Positions 1-9,103 of a DNA stretch of 40,822 bases are shown one piece after another (positions within the stretch are counted from its first letter, which is position 1; the number at the start of each line of letters is the position of its first letter). This stretch comes from Chloroflexota bacterium (GTDB lineage Bacteria > Chloroflexota > Dormibacteria > CF-121), in NCBI GenBank assembly GCA_005889225.1, contig VBEW01000033.1, forward strand, positions 1 through 40,822, written 5' to 3'. The translations under genes were made by a program, and so were the position numbers. The notes under the pieces are model-generated. The model was not told where the DNA came from. It did not search any database and worked only from the letters and a program-made list of their open reading frames with translations.

Positions 1-4
1 TGCC

Positions 5-571
5 CTACGTCGAGACCACCCGGTAGTGGAGGTGAACGAACCCCCCGTGGAATCGACGCTCGTCCAGCAGCTGGAGCTTGATCCGGACGTCCTTTGGGAG
101 GGCGCTATTCCCGGCGCCGACGATGATGGGAGCGAGGAACAGGTGAACGTCGTCAACGAGCGAAGCCTGTAGCGCCTGGGCCGCGAGGTGAGGGCCCCCC
201 ACACTGAGGTGGCGATTCGCGGAGGCTTTCATCCGGCGGATCTCCTCAGGATCGAATTCGCGCTGGATTCGGGTGCGTTCGCTGGACGGGGTTTTCAATG
301 TCCGGGAGAAAACGACCTTGTCGGCCGCCTTCCAGATCTTTGTGTAGTCCTGCATGAAAGGCGGCTGGCCATCCTTCGGCATGGTTTCCCAGGCGACCAT
401 CACCTCGTACATGCGTCGCCCATAGAGGTACGTACCGACCTGCCGCTCGAGGTCGTTCACGAAGGCGTGCACCTCCTCATCCGGTGCCGCCCAGTCGAAG
501 CTGCCGCGGTCGTCGGCCACGTAGCCGTCGAGCGAAGCGATCGCCGAGTAGATCAGCTTTGCGGTCGCCAT
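5..571 (-). CDS. Dihydrofolate reductase / RibD C-terminal domain family protein
   Basis: ORF 5..634; likely true start at MATAKLIYSAIASLDGYVADD (571); GGPHLAAQAL and IIVGAGNSALP are typical of the RibD_C family. Confidence 0.85.
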   Translation of the reverse strand: MATAKLIYSAIASLDGYVADDRGSFDWAAPDEEVHAFVNDLERQVGTYLYGRRMYEVMVAWETMPKDGQPPFMQDYTKIWKAADKVVFSRTLKTPSSERTRIQREFDPEEIRRMKASANRHLSVGGPHLAAQALQASLVDDVHLFLAPIIVGAGNSALPKDVRIKLQLLDERRFHGGFVHLHYRVVST

Positions 572-639
572 TTGACCTCCTGTGTAGGCGGAACTGACCG
601 GACTTTCGACGTGGTAGCGTCCCCAATATCGCACCTGAG

Positions 640-1209
640 GTCACGCCACGAGAGCTCATCGCAGACCTGTTTGTCACGCTCGAAGGGTTCGCTGCAGGCG
701 AGGGTGTCGGCCCGTACTTCGGCTATGCCGGTCCGGAGTTGGAGAACTGGATCCGCAGGCACCTCGATCGACCCCAGGTCGTGGTCATGGGGCGAGTCAC
801 GTACGAGGCGCTTTCGAGGTACGCAGTGTCAGAGACGGACGCAGGATCCAAACGGCTCGCCGGCCTTCCGAAGTTGGTCTTTTCAAACACCCTTCGAGAA
901 CCGCTTGCCTGGAGCAACACCAACCTGATCAAGGGTGATGTCGCCGACGCCATCCGGACCCTCAAGCATCAGGCTGGCCCCCCGCTCCGCTCCATCGGCA
1001 GCATCACGCTGGTGAAGACGATGATGCAGCTCGGATTGGTCGACCGACTGCGGCTGACGATCTTTCCCCTCGTCCTTGGAAGCGCTGGCAGGGAGCCGAT
1101 CTTTGCCGGCTATCCTGAGACCCGCTTTGAGCTCATCGATTCAAAGGTCCTTGACTCGAGACTCATCGTGCTCGAATACCGGCCTCTGATCCATCCCGCC
1201 GCTCGTTGA
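640..1209 (+). CDS. Dihydrofolate reductase / RibD C-terminal family protein (start unresolved)
   Basis: ORF track starts at TTG 739, but family-like sequence (RELIADLFVTLEGFAAGEGVGPYFGYAGPELENW) continues upstream in frame to about 640; no ATG/GTG/TTG between the upstream stop (595) and 739. Confidence 0.7.
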   Translation, partial: VTPRELIADLFVTLEGFAAGEGVGPYFGYAGPELENWIRRHLDRPQVVVMGRVTYEALSRYAVSETDAGSKRLAGLPKLVFSNTLREPLAWSNTNLIKGDVADAIRTLKHQAGPPLRSIGSITLVKTMMQLGLVDRLRLTIFPLVLGSAGREPIFAGYPETRFELIDSKVLDSRLIVLEYRPLIHPAAR

Positions 1210-2346
1210 TCAGGCGGCCTCCGGCAGGGATACACGCCGGGCGGACACCCGATCGACGACCGGAAGCAGGGCCGCCAAAAGACACAGGATGAGCGGCAGC
1301 GGCGTGCCTATGAGCAGCGCTCCCCCAAGGCCGGCCGCCATGACGATACGTTCCCGCAGGGCGGGCGCAGTGTGCATCCATAGCCAGGCGGCAGGGACGA
1401 GGATAGCCAGATCGTCTGGATGGTAGAAGGGCGTGATCAGGAGCGAACCGATCACCCCGAGGGCGATCGACCACTGCGGTCCGCGGGCGCGCCCGACGAA
1501 CGCCGCCAGGGTGATGCCGATCAGCACCGCGGTCTGTGCGGCCAGCGCGGCCACGCCATGGCCGACCAGGCCGGGCAGCGTCAGACCGACCGGGACCTGG
1601 TAGGCGGCGAGGCCGCCTGTCGCGTCCTGTAACCGGCTGACATACGCCGCGATCCCGTCGGTCCCCACGGCGGCCAGGGTGACGACAGCCAGCGCGGCTG
1701 AGGCGGAGGCCCAGCCGATCGCGGCGCGAAATTGCAACCCGGCCACCAGGCCGAGCGGCACCAGAAACGCGAGCTGTGGCTTGACCGCGATCAGGCTGAG
1801 GATGATGCCGGCGAAGACCGGAGAGCCGCGCCGCAGGCACCACCAGCACAGCGCAAGGGTGGCGCCCAGCAGCATCACCACCTGGCCGAGTAGCAGGGAG
1901 AAGGCGACCAGGGGCAGGGCGAACGCGATCCCAAGCTGCATGCTCCGCTGCCAGCGCGAGCCTGGCGCGAGCAGCCGCCAGGTGACGAGCACCGCGATGC
2001 CGAGCAGCAGGTTCCAGATCGCGTACGCCACGGGGAAGGGCAGCACCGCGAGCGGCGCGACAACAAAGGCGAGTGGCGGCGGGTACACGGCCGGATACCA
2101 GAGAAGGGGCCCCAGGGCTTGCCATTCCTGGCGCTGGGCGGCGACCTCGTAGAGATGACCGAAGCCGGCATGCAGCCCGATCCGGGTGAACGCGTAATAG
2201 GCGGCGAAGTCGCCTTCGAACGGCCGGTTGATCGCGAACGTGATCCAGCCGATCAGGTTGTGGAGGGCCGCCAGCCCCACCCCGATGAGCGCCACCACCT
2301 TGGCCAGACGCTGCCCGCGCTCGCTGAGCGACCGGTGCATGCGCAT
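1210..2346 (-). CDS. Glycosyltransferase family 87-like (DUF2029) multi-pass membrane protein
   Basis: 378 aa, many TM segments; N-terminal FEGDFAAYYAFTRIGLHAGFGHLYE resembles GT87 proteins. Confidence 0.7.
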   Translation of the reverse strand: MRMHRSLSERGQRLAKVVALIGVGLAALHNLIGWITFAINRPFEGDFAAYYAFTRIGLHAGFGHLYEVAAQRQEWQALGPLLWYPAVYPPPLAFVVAPLAVLPFPVAYAIWNLLLGIAVLVTWRLLAPGSRWQRSMQLGIAFALPLVAFSLLLGQVVMLLGATLALCWWCLRRGSPVFAGIILSLIAVKPQLAFLVPLGLVAGLQFRAAIGWASASAALAVVTLAAVGTDGIAAYVSRLQDATGGLAAYQVPVGLTLPGLVGHGVAALAAQTAVLIGITLAAFVGRARGPQWSIALGVIGSLLITPFYHPDDLAILVPAAWLWMHTAPALRERIVMAAGLGGALLIGTPLPLILCLLAALLPVVDRVSARRVSLPEAA

Positions 2347-2389
2347 ACAACGAAAGCAATAAACCGAGGATCGACAACGTCATCAAATC

Positions 2390-3424
2390 GTGACGGTCGG
2401 CATCGGCCTGGTCGGCTGCGGCCGCTGGGGTCTCAATTACCTGCGCGCCTTTTCGGAGATCGAGGGCTGCCGAGTCGTCGCAGCCTGTGACCTGAGCGCG
2501 GCTCGCCTCCACGAGGCCGAACGACGCGCCGCGGGCTTACGCACCGGTACGGACGTTGGTACGTTACTCGCGGCCAGTGACGTCGACGCTGTCGTCATCG
2601 CCACCGACGCCACCCGCCACTACGAGGTGGCCCGCGCCGCGCTCGAGGCCGGCAAAGACTGCCTGGTTGAGAAGCCGCTGACGACCGATGCCGATCAGGC
2701 TCGCGAGCTGCGCGACCTTGCCGGGCGGAAAAGTCGCCTGCTCATGGTTGGACACGTCTTTCGCTACAACCCCGGAATCAATCACTTGCAGAAGGTGATC
2801 GGGTCCGGCGCGCTCGGACAGCTCGAGTACCTGACCTTCACCAGGACGAATCTTGGTCCGATCCGTTCTGACGTCAACGTGGTCTGGGATCTGATGACCC
2901 ACGACGTGTCCATCCTCTTGCACTTCCTCAACCAGGCGCCGGCGTGGGTTTCGGCGCAGGGCGCCTCGTTCCTCTCGTCGCGCTGCGAGGACGTGGCCTT
3001 TGCGACGCTCGGATTCGACGGTGGCGTCGTCGCCAACATCCGCGCCAGCTGGCTGGATCCCCGAAAGGTGCGCGAGATCACCGTGGTGGGCAGTGGCAAG
3101 ATGGCGTTCTTCAACGACCTCGAGACCCAGGAGCCGGTCCGCATCTTCGACAAAGGGGCGATGCGGGAGCCATCCTACGAGAGCTTCGGGGAATTCAAGC
3201 TGGTCACCCGGACGGGTGATGTGGTCAGCCCGGCGATCCCGGCGGGCGAACCGCTCAAGAACCAGTGTCAGCACTTTCTTCGGTCGGTTATGACCCGCCA
3301 GCCGGTCCTCAGCGATGGCAACGACGGGCTGCGAGTGGTCGAGGTCATCGTGGCCATCAACCAATCGATCGCTCAGCGAGGTGCGCCGATCCTGCTCAGG
3401 TCCGCCCTCGCCGAGGCGGCATGA
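2390..3424 (+). CDS. Gfo/Idh/MocA family NAD(P)-dependent oxidoreductase
   Basis: N-terminal Rossmann GIGLVGCGRWGLNYLRAF; CLVEKPLTTD motif; GHVFRYNPGI. Confidence 0.92.
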   Translation: MTVGIGLVGCGRWGLNYLRAFSEIEGCRVVAACDLSAARLHEAERRAAGLRTGTDVGTLLAASDVDAVVIATDATRHYEVARAALEAGKDCLVEKPLTTDADQARELRDLAGRKSRLLMVGHVFRYNPGINHLQKVIGSGALGQLEYLTFTRTNLGPIRSDVNVVWDLMTHDVSILLHFLNQAPAWVSAQGASFLSSRCEDVAFATLGFDGGVVANIRASWLDPRKVREITVVGSGKMAFFNDLETQEPVRIFDKGAMREPSYESFGEFKLVTRTGDVVSPAIPAGEPLKNQCQHFLRSVMTRQPVLSDGNDGLRVVEVIVAINQSIAQRGAPILLRSALAEAA

Positions 3425-3477
3425 CCTGCAGTAGTTAGTCTGGACAGATACACAGATTAGTGGTAGGATGACGGGCG

Positions 3478-4074
3478 GTGTCCGGAGCCGACGAGCCCGG
3501 GCTGCTGGCCTCCCTGGTCGGGCAGCGGGGTGATCTCTCGGGGCTGCGAGCCCTGCTTGCGGAAGGCGGCATCGTGGAGCGGCCGCCCGGCGACCTGAGG
3601 CAGGCCGCCCGCCGCCACGGATTCCGTCCGGCCCAGGTGCGTCGTCTGCTGGCGGTGCGCGAGCTCGCCCGGCGCTGGCACGTGCCAGCGGATACCGCCG
3701 CCCCCGCGGTGACGTCCCCCCGGGAGGCGATGCTGCAGCTCCAGGACCTGCGGAACAGCCCGAAGGAGTGCTTCACCGTGCTCTATCTGAATACGCGCAA
3801 CCAGCCACTCGCCTGCGAGCAGGTGGCGGTGGGCGGCCTCAATGTGGCTGCCCTTCAGCCTCGCGAAGTGTTCGGTCCCGCGCTGACCCTGGGAGCCGCG
3901 GCGGTCATCCTGGCGCACAACCACCCGTCGGGTGACCCCACCCCCAGCCCGGAGGACCTGGCCGTCACCCGCCACCTGCAGGAGGCCGGTCGGTTACTCG
4001 GAGTGGAGGTGCTTGATCACCTGGTGGTCTGCGCCGACCGCTTCCGGAGCCTACGGGAGACCGGCAGTCTCTGA
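3478..4074 (+). CDS. radC: RadC family JAB/MPN-domain protein
   Basis: ECFTVLYLNTRNQPL and ILAHNHPSGDPTPSPEDLAVT (JAMM motif HNHPSGD) are diagnostic. Confidence 0.93.
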   Translation: MSGADEPGLLASLVGQRGDLSGLRALLAEGGIVERPPGDLRQAARRHGFRPAQVRRLLAVRELARRWHVPADTAAPAVTSPREAMLQLQDLRNSPKECFTVLYLNTRNQPLACEQVAVGGLNVAALQPREVFGPALTLGAAAVILAHNHPSGDPTPSPEDLAVTRHLQEAGRLLGVEVLDHLVVCADRFRSLRETGSL

Positions 4075-4084
4075 GACGGACCTG

Positions 4085-4310
4085 CTGCCGGAGAGAAACG
4101 ACCCGGACTCCGGCAGTAGGCCAAACTTGGCTACTATATGATGTGATATTCGAGTTGTCAAATTCACAACTCGAGCTCCAATCAATCCGGCAAACACGGC
4201 GGGCACACTGACCCCGGCAGTGAGAGAATATGGGGGCTCGCCTGCCGGCGAGCGGCGGCCCAGACGGGGCAGGAAAACCGACCACTGAGCGATGGTCGGT
4301 TTTCTGTTTT
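4085..4310 (+). ncRNA. Candidate structured intergenic RNA (unassigned)
   Basis: Successive perfect inverted repeats 4085-4093/4108-4116, 4150-4158/4166-4174, 4206-4210/4218-4222, 4236-4242/4247-4253, ending in an intrinsic terminator 4273-4310; no plausible ORF. Confidence 0.35.
4273..4310 (+). terminator. Intrinsic terminator
   Basis: GAAAACCGACCA-ctgagcga-TGGTCGGTTTTC (12-bp perfect stem, 8-nt loop) followed by TGTTTT. Confidence 0.85.
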
Positions 4311-4311
4311 C

Positions 4312-5448
4312 TCAGCTCGTCCGGAAGATCTCGGTGATCTGTCCGGTGCCGTAATCGCCCACCAGGAGGCCGCCGTCGCGGGCGACGACGATGCCCAGCG
4401 GGTGGGAGAAGCCGGTAGCGAAGTCGCTGACCTGGCCATGCTCCGTTTCGCCCGAGCCTGACAGAACGACCCGCACCACGCGGCGTCCCGCAGGACCGCC
4501 GCCGTTCGTTCCCCACTCGGTCACGAAGACGTTCTCGGCGTAGCCGGCCCCAAACTCACGGCCGTCGTAGAACACGATGCCGTCGGCCGACGTGTGCGGC
4601 GTAAACACCGCGATCGGCCGCGCCACCCCGCCGCAATTTCCATGGAGGCTTCCGTCCGGGTAGGCCGGCCAGCAGCGCGGCCATCCGGCGTCCCCGCCGT
4701 TGACTCGCAGCATGTGGTCGGCCGGCTGGCCCCCGAGGTTGTCCTGCCCGTTGATCGTGACGTAGGCGTCATCCGTCGAGGGCCGAACCGCGAGGCCGTA
4801 GGGGTTTCGGGTGCCGCGCAGCGCGACACCGGCATAGGTCCAATTGGCGTGGAAGCGCAATACCGCCGCGCTCCTGGAGTCGCGCTCGTTGCAGACGTCG
4901 CACGTTGACCCGACCCCGAGCAGGAAGTCGCCATTAGGCATCGACGCGATCCAGTCGTTTTGGTGGCGGCCGACCGGTAATCCGCTGACAACGCTGCCCC
5001 CTCCGGACAGTCCGCCGCCGGTCAGGTGGTAGGCGCGGACGCTTCCTCTGACGGAGACGTAGAGGTCAGGGCCGCGCCAGGCCAGGCCGAGCGCGACCGG
5101 CAGGCCCGCGACTAAAAGCTGAGGCCTGGCACCCGGCGAGGGGACGACCTCGATCGAGCCGCCGGCAGTCAGGACGTACAACCGACCATCGGGACCGTAG
5201 GCCATTGCCGTGATCGTTCCCAGCCCCTGGCCGTAGACATACGCCGAGAAGCCGGCAACCAGGTGAATGCCGCCGGCGGGTGGCAGGCTGGGAGGAGGAG
5301 GGAGGGGAGCGGGCGGCGGCGCGGGCGTGGGGCTGGGGGTGGGCGTCGGCGTGTGCCGCGGCGACGCAGTTGGCGACGGCTGCGCGGTCGGCTGACCGCA
5401 GCCGATCAGCAGCAGCCCGATCAGCGGCGCAAGTATCTGCCGCCTCAA
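4312..5448 (-). CDS. PQQ-dependent sugar dehydrogenase / sorbosone dehydrogenase-like lipoprotein
   Basis: Likely TTG start at 5448 giving MRRQILAPLIGLLLIGCG (lipobox LIGC), Pro/Thr-rich linker, then beta-propeller sequence (FSAYVYGQGLGTITAMAYGPDGRLYV, PYGLAVRP). TTGA overlap with the upstream gene. Confidence 0.8.
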   Translation of the reverse strand: MRRQILAPLIGLLLIGCGQPTAQPSPTASPRHTPTPTPSPTPAPPPAPLPPPPSLPPAGGIHLVAGFSAYVYGQGLGTITAMAYGPDGRLYVLTAGGSIEVVPSPGARPQLLVAGLPVALGLAWRGPDLYVSVRGSVRAYHLTGGGLSGGGSVVSGLPVGRHQNDWIASMPNGDFLLGVGSTCDVCNERDSRSAAVLRFHANWTYAGVALRGTRNPYGLAVRPSTDDAYVTINGQDNLGGQPADHMLRVNGGDAGWPRCWPAYPDGSLHGNCGGVARPIAVFTPHTSADGIVFYDGREFGAGYAENVFVTEWGTNGGGPAGRRVVRVVLSGSGETEHGQVSDFATGFSHPLGIVVARDGGLLVGDYGTGQITEIFRTS

Positions 5449-6482
5449 GACAGCGGGGGAATGGCGAGCACGAGCTTGCCAAATTGCTCGGCGCGGGCCA
5501 TCCGCTCCTGCGCCTGCGCGGCCTGCTCCAACGGGAACGTCCGGTCGACCACCGGCCGGAAGACCTTCGCCGCCAGCAGGGCGTTCAGTTGTTCCCAATC
5601 GTGGCGGGTGCCCATGGTCGATCCGTAGATCGTGATCTGCTTTTGGAAGATGCGGCGGATATCCTCCTCCGGCTTGGGGCCGCTGGTGGCACCACAGGTG
5701 ACCAGCCGCCCGCCCCTGGCCAGCGCCCGGATGCTGCCCGGCCAGGTGGCCGCCCCGACGTTGTCGATCACGACATCGACACCGCGCTTGTTGGTGATGC
5801 TCCAGGCCTCCTTTGAGAAGTCGGTGTTCTGGTGGTTGATCAGGACGTCCGCACCGAGCTCGCGCGCGCGTTGCAGCTTCTCGTCGCTCCGTGATGTCAC
5901 GAACACCAACGCGCCGGCATGTTTGGCGATCTGCAGCGCTGCGATGGAGACCCCGCCGCCGATGCCGAGGATCAACACCGTCTCCCCCGGCACCACTCGG
6001 GCCTTGCCGACCATCATCCGCCAGGCCGTGAGAAAGACCAGCGGAAAGGCGGCCGCCTCCTCGAAGCTGAGGCCATCCGGGATGGGCCGCAGGTTGACCT
6101 CCGGCATCACCAGAGCCTGGGCGAAGCTGCCGTCCCGGTGCTCACCAAGAATTTCCCACGTATCGCAGAGGCTGTGCTCGCCGCGGGCGCAATAGTCGCA
6201 GGTGCCGTCGCTCAGTCCAGGGTCGAAGAACACGCCGGTGCCCACCGGGTACCGGCTGGCGCCGGGACCGTTCGCCGCCACCACGCCGGCGCCGTCGGCC
6301 CCGCCGATATGGGGGAGCGGGACCTTTGGGATGGCGCCGTCACGGGTGAACAAATCCACATGGTTGAGCGCCGCCGCCCGGAGCGCGATCAGCACCTCGC
6401 CGGGCCCCGGCTCCGGCGTCGGCGCGTCCTCGTAGCGCAGCACCTCCGGCCCCCCGTGCCGGTGGAATCGAATCGCTTTCAT
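5445..6482 (-). CDS. Zinc-type alcohol dehydrogenase / quinone oxidoreductase (MDR superfamily)
   Basis: MKAIRFHRHGGPEVLRYEDAPTPEPGPGEVLI start at 6482; CDYCARGEHSLC zinc-binding loop. Confidence 0.93.
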   Translation of the reverse strand: MKAIRFHRHGGPEVLRYEDAPTPEPGPGEVLIALRAAALNHVDLFTRDGAIPKVPLPHIGGADGAGVVAANGPGASRYPVGTGVFFDPGLSDGTCDYCARGEHSLCDTWEILGEHRDGSFAQALVMPEVNLRPIPDGLSFEEAAAFPLVFLTAWRMMVGKARVVPGETVLILGIGGGVSIAALQIAKHAGALVFVTSRSDEKLQRARELGADVLINHQNTDFSKEAWSITNKRGVDVVIDNVGAATWPGSIRALARGGRLVTCGATSGPKPEEDIRRIFQKQITIYGSTMGTRHDWEQLNALLAAKVFRPVVDRTFPLEQAAQAQERMARAEQFGKLVLAIPPLS

Positions 6483-6513
6483 CGGCCCAACCAGCTTAGC
6501 GGCGCCGTGGCTT

Positions 6514-8289
6514 TTGCCGAATCGAATGCCGTCGCGTGACACGACGCCCGCCGCCAAGCAAGCTCAACGATTGCGACGAAAGAAAGTCACGGAGCGTGAC
6601 GTTGCAGTATCGAAATCCCCAACCGCAAACGCGGTGATGTCAAAAATCATGACCTATAATGTGGCGCACGTGACTGCCGACCCCGAGATTCAATTGCTGA
6701 ACCGGCTCGGTGGTCTTTTCACCTCGTCGCTCTCGCTGAACGAAAACATCGAGGCGATGCTGCGGGCGACCTCCCAGATGATGCAGTTCGACGCGGCCAC
6801 CGTCTTCCTGCTCAACGAGGGCAGCCGCGAGCTGACCGCCTGTGCCACCTACCCGCACCAGGACATGGTGCCGCACATCGCCCACTTCGTCCTGGGCGAG
6901 GGCATCCTGGGCTACGCCGTCGAGCAACTGGAGACCCTCAATATTGTCGACGCCACCCTGGATCCGCGGTTCAAGATCCTCGACCAGAGCCGTTCCCCGC
7001 GGTCCCTCATGGTTCAGCCGCTGGCCACCCCGCAGCGGGTCGTCGGCGCCATGACCATTTCGCGCCAGCGCGTCGATCCCTTCACCGAGCTGGACATGGC
7101 CATCCTCAGGGTCATCACCAACCAGGCGGCCATCGGCATCGACAATGGCCGGCTCTACGAGCAGCTGCAGGCGCACCTGGGCGAGCTCGAGACGGCGAAC
7201 GCCCAGATCGCGGAGGTGAGCCGGCTCAAATCCGAGTTCCTCGCCAACATGTCGCACGAGCTGCGCACCCCGCTGAACGCCATCCTGGGCTTTAGCGAGC
7301 TGCTCCGCGACGACCTGGCGGGCAAGATCACCGAGAAGCAGCGCAAAGACTGCCTCGACAACATCTACAACAGCGGCCGCCACCTGTTGTCGCTGATCAA
7401 CGACGTGCTCGATCTGACGAAGATCGAGGCCGGCCGGATGGACCTGGTCTACGAGGAATTCGGCGTCGAATCGGCGGTTCGCGAGGTGCTAAACGTCCTG
7501 CGCTCGCTCGCGATCAAGAAGGATATCGAGATCGCGTCAACTGTGGAGCCCTCCGATACGGTCCTGATTGCCGATAAGAACAAGTTCAAGCAGGTGCTCT
7601 ACAACCTGCTGTCCAACGCGATCAAGTTCACGCCGCCATCCGGCCGGATCGTGGTCCAGGCGCGGGCCCAGGACCAGCACCTGAAGATCGCCGTTCAGGA
7701 CAGCGGCATTGGGATCGCCAAGGAGCTGCAGCACAAGATCTTCGGCGCCTTCTACCAGGTGCAGAGCGCCAGCAACCGGGAGTACCCGGGTACCGGCCTC
7801 GGCCTGGCCTTGACCAAGAAGCTGGTCGAACTCCACGGCGGGTCGATCGACTTCGAGAGCGCGGCCGATCAGGGGACCACCTTCACCGTCCAGCTGCCAC
7901 TCCGGCCGGGCCCCAGCAAACGCAACCGGGTGCTGGTCGTGGAGGACAACCCCTCCAACCTGGATCTGGCCCGGATGGTCCTGGAGGGGAACGGCTTCGC
8001 CGTGGACACCGCCTCGAACGGCCAGGAGGGGCTGGAGAAGGCTCGCCACCTCCGGCCGGACCTAATACTGATGGATATGCAGCTTCCCGGCGTTGATGGA
8101 TTAGCGGTGACTCGCCAGCTCAAAGCCGACCCGGCCACGGCGGACATCAAAGTGGTCGCTCTGACAGCCAATGCGCTGAAAGGGAGCGAAGAGCAGGCGC
8201 TGGCCGCGGGATGCTCCGGCTACATCGCGAAACCGATCGAACTCAAGAAATTCATGCTGCAAGTAACGAATTTCCTGGAGAAGGAGTAG
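6514..8289 (+). CDS. Hybrid sensor histidine kinase (GAF - HisKA - HATPase_c - REC)
   Basis: H-box SHELRTPLNAILGFSELL; N-box NLLSNAIKFTPPSG; G-boxes DSGIGI and GTGLGLAL; C-terminal receiver VLVVEDNPSNLDLARMVL...LILMDMQLPGVDG. Start could be as late as GTG 6670. Confidence 0.93.
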   Translation: MPNRMPSRDTTPAAKQAQRLRRKKVTERDVAVSKSPTANAVMSKIMTYNVAHVTADPEIQLLNRLGGLFTSSLSLNENIEAMLRATSQMMQFDAATVFLLNEGSRELTACATYPHQDMVPHIAHFVLGEGILGYAVEQLETLNIVDATLDPRFKILDQSRSPRSLMVQPLATPQRVVGAMTISRQRVDPFTELDMAILRVITNQAAIGIDNGRLYEQLQAHLGELETANAQIAEVSRLKSEFLANMSHELRTPLNAILGFSELLRDDLAGKITEKQRKDCLDNIYNSGRHLLSLINDVLDLTKIEAGRMDLVYEEFGVESAVREVLNVLRSLAIKKDIEIASTVEPSDTVLIADKNKFKQVLYNLLSNAIKFTPPSGRIVVQARAQDQHLKIAVQDSGIGIAKELQHKIFGAFYQVQSASNREYPGTGLGLALTKKLVELHGGSIDFESAADQGTTFTVQLPLRPGPSKRNRVLVVEDNPSNLDLARMVLEGNGFAVDTASNGQEGLEKARHLRPDLILMDMQLPGVDGLAVTRQLKADPATADIKVVALTANALKGSEEQALAAGCSGYIAKPIELKKFMLQVTNFLEKE

Positions 8290-8299
8290 ACCCGACCAA

Positions 8300-9001
8300 A
8301 TGCCGTTCCCGAAAACGATTCTGATGATTGAGGACGACGCCCCGACCCGGGAGGTCGTCCGGATGGCATGCGTGGGTCAAAACCTCAACCTGATCGAGGC
8401 GGAAACCGGGGAGAAGGGGATGGAGATGATCGAGAAGTCCGAGCCGGACCTCGTCATCCTCGACCTGAACCTGCCCGGCGTCTCGGGCATGGATGTGTGC
8501 CGCCAGCTGCGCGCCGACGGCACCCAGGTGCCGGTCATCATGTTGACCGCCAAGAACGACACCATCGACGTGGTCGTCGGACTCGAAGTGGGGGCCGACG
8601 ACTACCTGACCAAGCCCTTTGAGGTCCGAGAACTCCTGGCCCGGGTGGGCGCCCACCTGCGCCGGAGCGAGCAGGCGGTGACGCAGGCGCAGCCCAAGAC
8701 GCGCTTCGAGTTCCCCGGCCTCATCATCGACATGAACAGCCGCCAGGTCTGGCGCGAGAACCAGGAAGTCGCCCTCACGCTGACCGAGTTCAATCTCCTC
8801 TCCCTGTTGGCCTCGCAGGCCGGCCAGGTGGTCAGCCGTGGTGAGCTGCTGCGCAAGGTCTGGGGTTACGAGGTCGAAATCGAGACCCGCACTGTCGATG
8901 CCCACGTTTACCGGCTGCGCAAGAAGATCGAGCGAGACTCCGAGAAGCCACATTACATTCACTCCGTCCCCGGGATTGGCTATCGCTTCGTAGCCGAATA
9001 G
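8300..9001 (+). CDS. OmpR-family response regulator
   Basis: Receiver ILMIEDDAPTREVV, LVILDLNLPGVSGMDV, K in YLTKPFEVRELLARV; winged helix RKVWGYEVEIETRTVDAHVYRLRKKIE. Confidence 0.95.
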   Translation: MPFPKTILMIEDDAPTREVVRMACVGQNLNLIEAETGEKGMEMIEKSEPDLVILDLNLPGVSGMDVCRQLRADGTQVPVIMLTAKNDTIDVVVGLEVGADDYLTKPFEVRELLARVGAHLRRSEQAVTQAQPKTRFEFPGLIIDMNSRQVWRENQEVALTLTEFNLLSLLASQAGQVVSRGELLRKVWGYEVEIETRTVDAHVYRLRKKIERDSEKPHYIHSVPGIGYRFVAE

Positions 9002-9103
9002 ATTCCTCAGCCGGGCCTATTTGTTTGGTCCGGGCATATAGCGCTCGTCTGGGCAATCGAGTATGGTCGATGAGGGGATTCGCGGTGCTCGCCAGGGGAG
9101 CCG

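Noticed and set aside
5281-5400. GC-rich repetitive stretch that resembles the palindromic repeat family
   Set aside because: It encodes the Pro/Thr/Ser-rich linker of the lipoprotein (PTPTPSPTPAPPPAPLPPPP); not a palindrome copy.
9008-9036. CCGGGCC/GGTCCGG hairpin after the response regulator as a terminator
   Set aside because: Only 7 bp with one GU and no T-tract; too weak to list as a feature.
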